Shown: positions 47,913 to 59,132, counted from the stretch's first letter. The stretch: 64,000 nucleotides of DNA from Coptis chinensis (GCA_015680905.1 CM027382.1:12001501-12065500), one strand, 5' to 3'. The notes: generated by a model not told the origin, from the sequence alone. Made by a program: numbers and translations.

Positions 47913-48130
47913 CCCCTCTTTCTCTCCTCCTCTCCTCACTTCACTTCAGCTGCAATACTTAGTTTTGAGGGTTTAGACAATAATTTAGGGTTTTGTATTA
48001 GAAGAAATACCATGTGATGAAATTGGCGTCTTTAATTCTCACGACGGTCATCTGATACTCGTTGATGCAAAACAGATCCAATTTATCTGATGGTTTTCTT
48101 TTCTTTTTGTTTTTATATGATTTGTTTAGC

Positions 48131-48207
48131 AAGCGTAATGATGATGAAACTTTTTAACCGATGAATTCATGAATGGATAATAAACCTCCTACTCATTCTG
48201 AACGCTT
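48131..48207 (+). ncRNA. C/D-box snoRNA with predicted 25S rRNA target
   Basis: A terminal stem AAGCGT / ACGCTT encloses a C box (ATGATGA, 48138-48144) and a D box (CTGA, 48198-48201), 77 nt in all. The bases before D (CCTCCTACTCATT) are complementary to AATGAGTAGGAGG, which I recall from plant 25S rRNA. By the D+5 rule the methylated base would be the second A-type residue in AATGA. The gene name is not known to me. Confidence 0.75.
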
Positions 48208-48398
48208 GTTCATCAGATTCATTGTTTTGTTATTTATAGATTAAATAGTTATGTGTAAAGCATGCACAATGAGGATTAAATAAGTTCATATTGAAAAAGA
48301 GATCGAAAGATCTGTGATTTTTTTAACTTATTATTAGTCCTTTTCATTCTGAGTGCATTGCTTATTACCATTGTGAATATTGATTGTGGAAAAACAAG

Positions 48399-48523
48399 AG
48401 TCAATGATGATAAATCTAAGGCTTGTTTCTCAGAAACATTCGCAGTTGCCGACTAAGAGCTTTCGCCTTTCGCCGGGCTTGAGAGTTAATGCTGCTTTAT
48501 TCCTTCCTTGGATGTCTGAGACT
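48399..48523 (+). ncRNA. U14: U14 snoRNA, copy 1
   Basis: C box ATGATGA (48404-48410) and D box CTGA (48516-48519) closed by AGTC / GACT. The conserved domain A reads ACATTCGCAGT, and the bases before D read CCTTCCTTGGATGT, which pair with ACATCCAAGGAAGG of 18S rRNA. Both are diagnostic of U14, needed for 18S processing and for 2'-O-methylation at the position of yeast C414. All boxes are intact. Confidence 0.95.
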
Positions 48524-48561
48524 TTATTGTGTTAGTATTGTTTAGTTCGTTAAAAAAGTAT

Positions 48562-48662
48562 GATGGAAGTGATGAGCCTTTCCCCAGCTTATCGACAATG
48601 ATTATACTATGCGTTTATATTTCTCTTTTTAGAGATCTATCAAGCCAGGACTCTGATCCATC
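48562..48662 (+). ncRNA. C/D-box snoRNA B, copy 1
   Basis: C box GTGATGA (48569-48575) and D box CTGA (48653-48656), with terminal stem GATGGA / TCCATC. The sequence before D is TATCAAGCCAGGACT. It recurs twice more in this cluster. I cannot assign a target or a name. Confidence 0.85.
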
Positions 48663-49050
48663 AATTATGATTTTACTGTAATTGGAATTGTATATGATAT
48701 TGGTTAGCTTAGGAATTAGTATTTGTGTAGACAACGTTGGTGATGATTAGTGTCATGTATTGATTAATGTGAAATGTAGGAATCGTCTAGAATAATGTTT
48801 AATATTGACATAGAAAATGTAATTTGGAATGTAGGCCACACGTCATTGAGTAGTGTAATTCTTAATGGGCGTAATAAATAAATTTAGTAATGCATGACTT
48901 TTGAGCTAATTAATTCATGTTTTAGCTACAGTACTTGGTTTCAGTAAGTCTAATGTGTCTGATTTTTTGTTTATTTAATATTTTTTTCAAATTTGCACAT
49001 TGAGGTTCTATTAAGTTGATTGGGTAGAGTTCAAATGATCAATTAAAATA

Positions 49051-49173
49051 GCCAATGATGACAGTTTCAAGGCTTGTTTCTCAGAAACATTCGCAGTGGC
49101 CGCCTAAGAGCTTTCGCCTTCGCCAGGCTTGAGAGCTAATGCTGCTTCATACCTTCCTTGGATGTCTGAGACT
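49051..49173 (+). ncRNA. U14: U14 snoRNA, copy 2
   Basis: C box ATGATGA (49055-49061), domain A ACATTCGCAGT, guide CCTTCCTTGGATGT and D box CTGA (49166-49169) are all intact. Internal stem sequences differ slightly from copy 1 (GTGGCCGCC for GTTGCCGAC). Confidence 0.95.
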
Positions 49174-49313
49174 TTGCTTCATGTTTTATTATCTAGTGTT
49201 TTAGTTTAAAGACAAGTTGAGAGAATCATTTCAGCATGTTTGCTGATGTGCTGTCTTAGACTGCTGATTAATTTGTTGAAAATGCTTGTTTTGATTTTAT
49301 TTGTGTTGTCTAG

Positions 49314-49414
49314 AATGGATGTGATGAGCCTTTCCCCAGATTATCGACTATGATTATACTATGCGTTTATATTTCTCATTTTTGAGATCTATCAAGCCAG
49401 GACTCTGATCCATT
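49314..49414 (+). ncRNA. C/D-box snoRNA B, copy 2
   Basis: C box GTGATGA (49321-49327), D box CTGA (49405-49408), and terminal stem AATGGA / TCCATT. The outermost pair differs from copy 1 on both sides (G:C becomes A:T), which keeps the pairing. Confidence 0.85.
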
Positions 49415-49565
49415 AGAACAAATTAAAGCTGTTATTTGTTTGAATTGTTAGTTAAACTAGTGTCTGCTATGACTCTAGGATTATTGCTATGTTTATAAGT
49501 GACAGATTTAAGGATGTGTTGGTTTATGGGTTTGATATGTTTGATACTTCAATCTGTTGGAAAAC

Positions 49566-49690
49566 AGTTGATGATGACAGATTTTAAGGCTTGTTTCTCA
49601 GAAACATTTGCAGTGGCCGCCTAAGAGATTTCGCCTTCGCCAGGCTTGAGAGCTTATGCTGCTTTATTCCTTCCTTGGATGTCTGAGACT
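49566..49690 (+). ncRNA. U14: U14 snoRNA, copy 3
   Basis: C box ATGATGA (49571-49577), guide CCTTCCTTGGATGT and D box CTGA (49683-49686) are intact. Domain A has one change: ACATTTGCAGT instead of ACATTCGCAGT, which turns a G:C pair with 18S into a G:U pair. Confidence 0.92.
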
Positions 49691-49774
49691 TTTTAATAAA
49701 TAGATTGTTTGCAATTTTGTGCTTAATTCATCTTTCGGAATGTTTTTTTGGTGTTCTGAAATGTTTTCTTCATT

Positions 49775-49826
49775 TTCAGTTATAAACTGGAAGCAATCAT
49801 TTTCAATTATAAACTGGAAGCAACTG
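49775..49826 (+). repeat. Short direct duplication (23-24 bp)
   Basis: TTATAAACTGGAAGCAA occurs twice in tandem at about 49783 and 49808, both preceded by TTTTCA. It lies where a snoRNA B copy would be expected between U14-3 and U14-4. Confidence 0.85.
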
Positions 49827-49982
49827 TGAGTTATTAGGAACCATTATCCATAAGTTAAGGCTCAAATAAGTTAATATTTAAGAAATTGATTGATTTTTGG
49901 TGAATACATTATCTTTTCTGTGCCCTGTTTGCGGTTGGGTTTTATTGATTAGTGAGTACAGAGTCAAATAATTGGATAGTTT

Positions 49983-50107
49983 GGTTGATGATGACTATTT
50001 TGAAGGCTTGTTTCTCAGAAACATTTGCAGTGGCCTCCTAAGTGCTTTTGCCTTTGCCACGCTTAAGAGCTTATTCTTCTTCAATCATTCCTTGGATGTT
50101 TGAGACT
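49983..50107 (+). ncRNA. U14: U14 snoRNA, copy 4, degenerate
   Basis: C box ATGATGA (49988-49994) is intact, but the D box reads TTGA (50100-50103) instead of CTGA. Domain A has the C-to-T change seen in copy 3, and the guide starts ATTCCTTGGATGT. The D-box change should impair snoRNP assembly, so this copy is probably a pseudogene. Confidence 0.85.
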
Positions 50108-50198
50108 TTATTGTCTGAATATGGTGTTGCATCGTTTCCTTTGCCATTGTTTATTTTACTTGTTTTACATTTTAGTGGTTTTGACTTTGTTCTAGAGG

Positions 50199-50296
50199 AT
50201 TGAAGTGATGAGCCTTTCCCCAGCTTATCGACTGTGATTAAACTGTGCATTTATATTTCTCTTTTTGAGATCTATCAAGCCAGGAATCTGATCAAT
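50199..50296 (+). ncRNA. C/D-box snoRNA B, copy 3
   Basis: C box GTGATGA (50205-50211), D box CTGA (50288-50291), and a terminal stem ATTGA / TCAAT that differs from copies 1 and 2 but again pairs. The segment before D is TATCAAGCCAGGAAT, with one change beside the D box. Confidence 0.85.
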
Positions 50297-50300
50297 TTCT

Positions 50301-52056
50301 CTGAACAAACGTTCTGTAATATTCAGCAGAGAAAGCTATCAATGGTTGATTTCTCAGTATTATAATATGTTATGGTTTTCTTTACTTCTTTGGAACTTGT
50401 TTCTTGCTATAATATCACAGGTTCTTCCTTAATGCCAAGTAGTTTGGATTGAATTTCACTGTTACTTGGAGAACTGTAGTTTTTCTGTTTGTAGCTGCAG
50501 GAATTTCTGATTGGTTACTAATTTTTCATTGTCTAATGTTTGGGCTGCTCGCAATCCTCGCATGCTCTATTCCCCTTGGATTTGTTACTGTTGATGTTAA
50601 ACGTTTGAGTTCCCCAGAATTGTTCCAGAGTATTTTTTGTGGCAGTTTGAATGTTTGAGTTCCACATGTACCGATTCAACAAGTAATTTTTTAATGTGAC
50701 TCAAATGTAAACACAGGCAAAAGTTTTTAGATTCCGAGGTTTACCACTGGTTTTATACTGATTTGCATCACAAGTTAGTTGTTGTCAATAAATGTAGCAT
50801 ATTAAATTGCATTAACTAGGTTACTACAATTGCTAAGATTCTTTCCCTTTTCTGTCTAAAAGATTTAACACTAGACATATATGGCAAAATTTCAGAAGAT
50901 TTATTGATTGAGCTTGTGACTGAATTTAGCTTCACAGAGAGTTTAGGACTTTAGTAGGAACTCCGAGAACAAGAATGTACATGACCTGCAAGTTCTACAT
51001 GAGAGTTTGTCACATGCTTTAGGCGTGTTAATGTCAGAAAAGACACTCCTCTTCATTCAGAGAGAATCTGCAACAAATTTACATTCACCATCAAGTTCAC
51101 CATATATACTTAATGTGATATGCATTTATGTATTAAGTTAATATGGTGGAATACAATTTTTACAATGTGCACATTTTTAGAAGGGTGTTTAATACTGTAA
51201 AATACTTAATATGTAAAATCTATGTTAGATAAGATTGAGGAAGTGCAATGAGAATATACATCTCCAACATTATGAGATTTCCTCATGTGATTTTGAGGCA
51301 AGTGTAATGCCCTCCTTTTAACAACTAGAGAGTATGAGATTACCCTTCTTCTTACGTGCTCTTGAAGCAAGTAATGCCCTCATTTAACACCTATATGGTT
51401 AACAAGATTGAATACAGATCAGCTGACTGTGAGTACTGTCTAAAATGTAGACGGCTTTTTCATTCCAATAATTTCAGAAGAAATCCTGTAATTTTATTGA
51501 TAATTGCAGTGTATGTATGAAAAAGATGACGTGCATACTTTTTTAGACCACTCCGAACCAGCTGAACCTTGCTCGACCAGTGGTTACACACAGGGATCTT
51601 ACTGCTCGTTGATTGTCCCACAGTTTCAGCTTAAAGGAATTGTTCAAACTTGTCAGGTACCACAATCCTTTGGGTTTGCAGTACCTAAAGCAACATTCAT
51701 CACTAATGAGTAATGAGTAATTAAAACATCTTGGAATCCGGCCCTCGTTAGATCCTTTGGCCAAGTAAAATAATATTTCAATAAGGCAAAAGAAGAATGC
51801 AGAACATATAGAATTACACATGAAATCTAACAGTAACATACTACACATAAAAGCAGAGGAATTGCATACTTATATACAGGAGGCTATAACTCTTGATGAC
51901 GATTGATTTTTTTTTTTTTTTTTTTGTGCTGGACCCAAGTAACGTCTGGGCTGCCTACGTACCATGGAGGGACACATGGAGTCTAACCCCACTTATAGGA
52001 TCAAGCACACGTAGTTCTTCAATGTTTCATTTGATGTTTCCGGTTACATTAGATTA
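50301..52056. other. Stretch between the snoRNA cluster and the GDSL gene
   Basis: Probably holds the 3' end of the snoRNA precursor. Open stretches at 50449-50658 and 51504-51713 have no motif that I recognise. No poly(A) signal or further C/D-box RNA could be fixed with confidence. Confidence 0.4.
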
Positions 52057-53648
52057 TTACATAACACAATGCCATCTCTCTGGAATTCTTAGTTTCGGTC
52101 TTACAAAGTTGCCGCTGATGAAGCCTTCCACCATGAGTTTGTAGGCCTCTTCGGTTAAACGAATCCCATCCCAGTGAACATGCTTGGTTGGATCAGAGCA
52201 AACTGGAACGCCTTCAGCACCGCACATCCTTGATGAATCAAAATTGTATGATCCTCCATTCCCGCAACAAGCTTTCCTCAAGGAGCTCTTTTGGAAGCCT
52301 AGAACAGCACGGTTGCGAAGGAGAGCAATGAATGCGTCGTAATAGCTAGCATACACAATGTGAACACGAGGGTGCTCAAACCTGAGCTCGGTTAAGGCCT
52401 GCTCAAGGTGATTATTGTGAAGCCTTGCAAAGTTATTATAGCCTTCTCGGCACTTATTCTTGTCGTAGTTCCTTCTATCATCACTGGGGAACATTGTCAG
52501 GTAGCTAGGCAGGCATCCCATTGGCAAACTTCCAGGGACTATCAGGTTAACAGCCCCCATATGGATGAGTCTCTTCAAAGCATCCTTAATAGTCTGCACG
52601 ACTTCAGGCACATAACCAACTACCTCGTTCATGGTTTTCCTTGAAAGAAAGCATAATTATAATCATTGGCCCCAATCTGCCCCACCAAGAAGATAGGCTT
52701 CTTTAACTTCTGACGACAGTCTGCAACATAAAGAAAATAATGATCAATACTATGAATGTGTGACATAATAAGAGGAAATAGTTGGCTAAAATAGGATGAA
52801 ATTAATCTTTGGGTCATATATGCTTACCTGGAGGTGATGAACATAGTGCATCAAGATGGGTCTGGAACCAATCAATTTGTGTGTGAAGAGAATTGTTGGC
52901 TGGCGACAATGTAATGTTGTTCTTCGTGAAAAAGGTTGAGTCCAGAGCAGTAGCACCCCGTACAGCAAAGTTCACTCCATAATCTAATTTAGTGCCTTCC
53001 TCATATGGATCGAGGGGAAGATGAAAAGCATAAGCTGTATAACAAACGAAGATTGCCAATTGTTAGAAATTGGACATGGAACTCGAAAAGTAGGCCTTAT
53101 GAGTACTGGAGTAAAACACTAAAGGAATTATCGGTGTGTAATTCATCAAGTTTTCTTATGTCTAATCCAACTAACTGAACTATCCAATTATAGCATAGGT
53201 ATATATATATAATTATATATTCATATATATTGAAAAGAGTAAACGTCCGCAGAAAATTGTGGTTTAGACGTTCAGTATATAGGCAAGAAGTTGCATGCAA
53301 AGTGTTCCAAGAACAAAAACAAGAACTATATAATCATGATAACAAGGAACAAGAATAATAAAAGAAAGATTCTAGGCGTAAAAAAGAAACCTGCAAGAAA
53401 CATGAATTTTCGTTTCTCAACGTACCTAAGTAGTCCACAACTTGTTGTAACCCTTGATCAGATGAACTGCTTCGACCATCCTTAAAATCAAGAAGCGATG
53501 AAGAATCACCAAAGCTGTATATTGAACGGAAGGGACATCCTTTAACTTGAGCAACTTGATCAACATTACCCGAACCTAGCGATACTAGGGAAAGAAATAC
53601 CAATGAGAACATCATGAAAGAACTTGCGTTGTTCCTACGAAAACCCAT
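52057..53648 (-). CDS. GDSL-type esterase/lipase, with one frame break
   Basis: Exons on the minus strand: 53426-53648, 52828-53034 and 52057-52720, with GT donors and AG acceptors visible. The protein starts MGFRRNNASSFMMFSLVFLS, a likely signal peptide, so it should be secreted. Block I has the catalytic Ser in FGDSSSLLDF; block III is GQIGANDYNYAFFQG; block V has Asp and His in DPTKHVHWDG. All four catalytic residues (S, G, N, H) are thus present. NFAVRGATALD and GSLPMGCLPSYL are family hallmarks. One base is missing in the A-run at 52634-52637, which breaks the frame between FFQGK and MNEVVGYVPEVV. Block I is shorter than usual by roughly 25 residues. About 364 codons in all. Relatives include acetylajmalan- and sinapine-type esterases; the substrate is unknown. 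Confidence 0.9.
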
Positions 53649-53750
53649 TCTTCTTGAATATTATTGAGAGAGAGAATCAGAAAGAACGTAACGAAATCTC
53701 AATGATCAAAGTTGGTATTGCTGCGTTGTGTTGAGTTGGGTGAATTCTCA

Positions 53751-53757
53751 TTATATA
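53751..53757 (-). promoter_or_regulatory. TATA box of the GDSL gene
   Basis: TATATAA on the minus strand, about 105 bp upstream of the start codon. Confidence 0.6.
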
Positions 53758-53799
53758 CTGGAGGTTCGCTTAACGTTCACGTCACTTGAATTCGAGACA

Positions 53800-55990
53800 A
53801 TTCGATACAAGCTAGTACTAACCATGCAGCCCGACCCACCCATGTCGGGCCTGCTATTTTAAAACTTAGTATGTCTGGGCTGTTAATTTTTAGGCTAAAG
53901 TATTTTAGTTGATGAAATTACTGCAAAAACACATTTGTATAATGAACACGCTATAACAATTTATCGTTGTTTGACACTTCGAATTATTCAGAATTTCAAA
54001 CAGAAAGTGGGCCAAATGCATCTTTTCATTAGAAGAGAGTCACTTTTTACGTGCTTAATACATAAGCCCATGCATTTTTGTATGATGAACAGGTGGTAAC
54101 ATTTTCTATTTTATTCTATTGGATCATGTTATAAACCTACCAAGATAAAATCTGACGCAATGGAATTACAAAATGAAGCAAGACATCTAATATTTCACAA
54201 AATCAAAATTACAAAACTTGCAATCAAAACATAGTTGAGAGAACAACCATACTTGCTTGTCAACCACAGCGAACAAACGTTAGCAAATGAGCTGCCTTGT
54301 TTGCTTGTTGACCCCTATAACAAATATCAACTTCCTTAAAACCACCCGTTAGCAATTTACACTCTCTTAATAAGTTTCTATGACCAATTCTCCTTCGATA
54401 ACATGTGTCACCCCAAGCCGTATGGCCCATATCTCGTCATGGAATTAGTAAGATTGCAAAAAGTTTTACCTAAATACCAAGACTTTCCAATGCATCTCTC
54501 ATCCCAATACTGATACCTACACAATTAGATGCAACAACAACCATCAGTGATAGTTTTTACCGTATCATGTGGTGGGGAAATTCATCTTTTATATATATTG
54601 TTTCCTTGCTTCGGCAGGGCAGTCAGGTACGTCCACTGTTTGACAAAGCTACTCCTTAGGCTTAACAATTACACAATGGTAAACATTATTTGAATGACTT
54701 GAACAACATATTTAACACATACCATTTACAAATATTTTGTAGAGAACCCAAGACATTTTCATGACATTTATTTAGACTTATTGAAATAGTATCAATAGCG
54801 AAAGCACATAATTTAGTAAACATCATAATGTGGTTCTATCAGTTAAGTTTACCATTCATGATTAGATGATATATATCCCTATAACATATAATAAATACAA
54901 AACTTAAGACAGTGAAACAATCTACATAAATTTCTGCATACAACGGAAAATAATTGACTGCATAAAATAAAAAAAAAAAATGAATGGAGAGACTCTAAAG
55001 ATAAAAATGTGTGTATTGAATGTATGTCTAGTTAACTTGTGGTCGTGTTGGTGAGTTGTGAATTACTTTAAGAAAACCTATTTAGTAGTTGGAGCTTACG
55101 TCCGTGGAAGGCATCAACACTATAACTCATTGAATAAAAGCTAACAAAATATTTATAAATTTTGATATGAGTAAGATACAATACTCATGGTTACAATGAA
55201 AATAAAATTCCACTAATCCACAACGCTTGACTACATGCTGAAGATGGAATCCTGATATGAAGAGAATTTATTGAACCCAACCAAATATGTGTGCAATGTT
55301 AGATACGCAAGTTAGAGAGTTTGGTTTAGTGAAAAGAATATGATCATGTAACAATAAGCACTTGGAAGTCTTAAATGCAACTGCTAATAGTGAAATAGCC
55401 AAAGCAATTTGAAAAGAAGGGTATACAACAATCAATACATCTATTCATCTATGAAATAATTTAGAAGTTTGTAAGATATTCACTTCTCAAATTTGAGTTT
55501 AGCTATAGACGCATGCACGGATATCCGCCACAATTCAATCTCCAACCCTTGCCCGATGAATTTTAAAGTATGTTGTGTCTTCCATAAAAATATACATGGA
55601 AAAGTTAGTGATAGTGCTACACTGATTACTTAAGCAAATATTCAAAGTACCCGTGATCTTATGTTAGTGATTATAAAGAAACCTGAAGTAGCCCAGTTTT
55701 TGTCCTTCTCATGATAATGATAAAAAAGAATAAAAAAAAACACCAAATGATTATAAAAACATGCAAGCATCGTGAACAAAGTTAAGAATGACATCTTTTG
55801 TTGGAAGAAAAGTCGAGTCATTATGTTAGGACAATCATAAACATCACAGATTTAGATTTAGGTTTGGTATTTATATACAAAAATTAAATAACCTAATCCC
55901 ACCCACTATTAGGGGAAAAAATTGATTTCAATTTCTATGTTTGCCTATGTCAAGCAACCACCCACATGCATTTTCACAGGTTTCAATGCA
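53800..55990. other. Intergenic stretch, nothing recognised
   Basis: AT-rich sequence with no long open frame. A CCCGAC-to-GTCGGG inverted pair at about 53829-53850 could form a short hairpin. No gene or transposon end is identified. Confidence 0.45.
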
Positions 55991-55999
55991 TAACGATAA

Positions 56000-57082
56000 A
56001 AATACACACATAACCTCGTGATTTTAGCAGCTAAATCTTAAACCGAATAAAGCTTAGACTTGAAATCTTCAGTATCAGCTCATTTAAAGCTCCAAACTTC
56101 CAACAAAGCTTATGGACTCAGAGAATGATGAAACAAGTTGAAGAATCCAAACTTGAGTCCCTAAGCCAGCTAAAAAATATATTTTGGTCAAACTGACCTA
56201 AATCAGCCCAAAGGTCAGGAGAAAACTTCAAATGGCGATATCTTTCGTCTTCTAACTCTGATTCAAGCATTTGACCAGCTAAAATGATCAGCGCAGAAAA
56301 CTCTACGTAACGATATCTAGCAAAAAATGGTCATATAGTTTGGAATATGAAGATAAAGCCAAAGCCTGTTACTATTTAGTTCAAGCCCATTACTATTTTA
56401 GATAATATTCCTAAAATATTTCCTAAAATATTCCCTGGGATATTATATTTTATTTGTAACCGTTAGATTTAGATTAGATGGATTGAATCTAGACCGTTAG
56501 AAAAACTATAAATAGAAGGTTCTAGTTTTAGTTTTCTGATGGAATGGTTAGCATTCCATCAGTAGGAGTAGAGTAGTTTTATCGCTTTAAGTAGTGTAAT
56601 GAAGAATTTAATTTCCAGTTTTAATTAAAATATTTTTAATTCAGTTTTAGAATAACACTTTAGTTCTCGTGATCTCAAAGCGTAAACTCTACCCGAGTGA
56701 GGATTATATCCGTTAGGGAGGGTGTTTCGATAATTATAACGATTAGGAAACGAAAGTAAGTTCACCTGAGATGGGGTTCGAATCGATTCCACGACCGATA
56801 ATGCTCGTTCGAGAGATGAAGAGTCGTTATTAAGGATAAAAAATTTTAGACTAACTCTTTTTAACGGAGATATGATTAGGCTTCAAACGGATTTTCTATC
56901 TCCATAATCAAAGTCTATTTTATTTTATTTCCATAATTTTCTCATCTAAATCCATTTTCACAAACATCACGTGATCAGATTAGTTTTGTTTATAGATAAG
57001 CTTTTGCAATTTCATTGAAATGCGAACAAAATGACAAACCCGACCGCTGTTTTACAGATAGATCAATGGCGCCGCTGCCGGT
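56000..57082 (+). mobile_element. LTR remnant with Asp-tRNA-type primer binding site
   Basis: A TATA box (TATAAATA, 56507-56514) and downstream leader sequence end at about 57064. They are followed by TGGCGCCGCTGCCGG (57067-57081), which matches the Asp-tRNA-type primer site of Athila/Tat elements. The 5' limit of the LTR is uncertain. No gag follows in place, so the element has lost its body or been rearranged. Confidence 0.6.
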
Positions 57083-57497
57083 GTTTGTCTCTTGTAATAT
57101 TCATTGAGATTGCGATTGTCATATAGAGAGCAGCTTCACCCCGGAGGGTTTAGAAATAACTTACCCAACTCAGATTTTAACCCTCGTTAGAATGTTCTCC
57201 TTTTTCATGACAAAATCGACTTATTAAACAAGACAATTTTCTAAAATGATGATTTTGGAGAGGAAAACAGTGGATTTTGACCTCGAAAATGACCTTCACC
57301 AAGTGTAGCTCAGTGGTGACAGCGTGCGTACCGTCGAGATCTTTCCAAATTAAGCTCACACGCGTGATTCAGAAAACCGTAGCCAAAGTTATGGCCAAAA
57401 TACCAAAACACACCCTAATTACTATGTATAACTCAAAAGTTAAATATGCCAACATGCAATTATATTCCATCTATATTTATATATATGCTAAATATGC

Positions 57498-57564
<67 letters not shown>
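57498..57564. repeat. (TA)n microsatellite
   Basis: An uninterrupted run of about 33 TA units. Confidence 0.97.
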
Positions 57565-57568
<4 letters not shown>

Positions 57569-57899
57569 GATTACCATGGACATGTACATATACATTTAGA
57601 TGCAATTCATAGTCACTTAGTTAGATATTGATATTCATTGGGCATATTTACATTATTCATGCATATTTCTAACCTAATATTAAATAATAATCCATGCTAC
57701 GGCATAACTGCATACATGTGAATCATACAATAGCCTATTAAAATTTGAAACTTGTTAGCGTCCCATAAGTCCGCTAAAGAAAAGAAACGTACACAACATA
57801 CCAAATTTTTCATAGTAAGCTTAGTGTTTGTTGTAGCCGAGTATCCAGGTCCTAGCATTTGGAACCTGTAAGTGCAACCAAAAGCAATATGCGGATCAG

Positions 57900-59132
57900 T
57901 AGCAAAACGCGGGAGATTTCAAAAAAAAAAAAAAAAAACGAATTAAACACAAGAAAAAGAAATAAATAAAAGGATGAGAGTGGGGGGCTTCCCCTTGGAG
58001 CAATTCCAGTTTGCAAGCACAGGTCCTTGGGTCTTTAGAATGGCAGCGACGCCATTTGATCTCTACACTTCTACGGTCTAAAGATACGAATAACTCGTTT
58101 CGGTGTAGATTTCAAATCCTTACTCACGTATTCATGCATATAGTTTAAGTAAGGGTTTCGAACCAATCTAAATTCTATGACATCATACAAATTTCTAATG
58201 CTCTAAGTTAGGAAACATAGCGAGTAAGTTTTTATTTTACTTTATGACAAACATGGTTGGTTATACTAAACTACTTAGGTTCCTTCTAGATTTTTAAGTT
58301 TACTTAACATACAAACTACAATAAAATGAAAATCGATTTATAAAAGTGTGGAGGGAGTAAATCCACTAATGTTTTGAAACACCCTTCTTGCTTTACTCTA
58401 GTTATTGCATATTAATCTTCCTTAAAATTCCTAGACAAATTTTAAATAGGATTATATTTTGATCCCTAACAACATAACTCATCTCTAAGATTATGTTGCC
58501 AGCATGAGAAACTAAAACAATGACTTATCTTTAAGTCATTACCTTAGTTCCTAACTAAACTCCACACCAACTACCATTTTGGGGTAGGATGTAGAGTCTA
58601 GCTTATGGTTCTAAACAACTACTATAATTAAATTAAAATAGTTATTCCTCACATGAGCATCATTAACCCTCCACAAAGGGAGAGTCTACCTCATGATCAT
58701 GGGTTAAAATGAAAGTTACAAGATAGATAAGTAAAAAGAGATAGAAATAAGAAATGAATACAAAACAAACTAATTACCTAAGGAAAATAGAAGTTTTTAT
58801 TTAGAACTAGAAGTGTTGTCCACCATTAAAGTGTTGCAAGCTTTTCTTTAAAAACAACAAAAGCTAAAAAAAACAAAAAGTAAAGACAAGGCATCTAAAA
58901 TAAATAAAAGTCAAGGAAGTAAATGTTAGCCCACTCCCAAAATCAGCCCCCCTTTACATAAGAGAGCTTTTTTCTCTTTTCCTACTTGAAACACTCCCCC
59001 TCATTTACTTTCCTTTTATCGAAAACTAACCCCCATTTGACACCTCTCCTTTTTTAAATAATCATTACCTAAATCCAACCACTTCATTAATTTCATGCAA
59101 GGTGTCAAATTTGTACCAATTATTTGCAATTT
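57900..59132 (-). mobile_element. Probable Athila-like LTR, left part
   Basis: The style of sequence (GGGGGGCTTCCCCTTGGAGC, CCTTACTCACGTATTCATGC) resembles LTRs of Athila-like elements. It is cut at 59132 by a solo LTR; the other part is 62784-63264. Its outer border is not clear. Confidence 0.4.

Larger units (their letters stand above)
47945..50300 (+). ncRNA. Polycistronic snoRNA precursor (inferred transcription unit)
   Basis: At least eight C/D-box snoRNAs on the same strand follow one promoter-like region at short spacing without promoters of their own. Plants are known to transcribe such clusters, including U14 clusters, as polycistronic precursors. Order: predicted 25S guide, U14-1, B1, U14-2, B2, U14-3, U14-4, B3. 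The exact start and end of the transcript are not visible. Confidence 0.7.

Noticed and set aside
48013-48057. Possible extra C/D snoRNA (GTGATGA ... CTGA) near the start of the precursor
   Set aside because: Only about 45 nt between the boxes and no convincing terminal stem; too short for a plant C/D snoRNA.
52408-52644. Plus-strand open stretch within the GDSL gene
   Set aside because: Antisense shadow of the well-supported GDSL exon.
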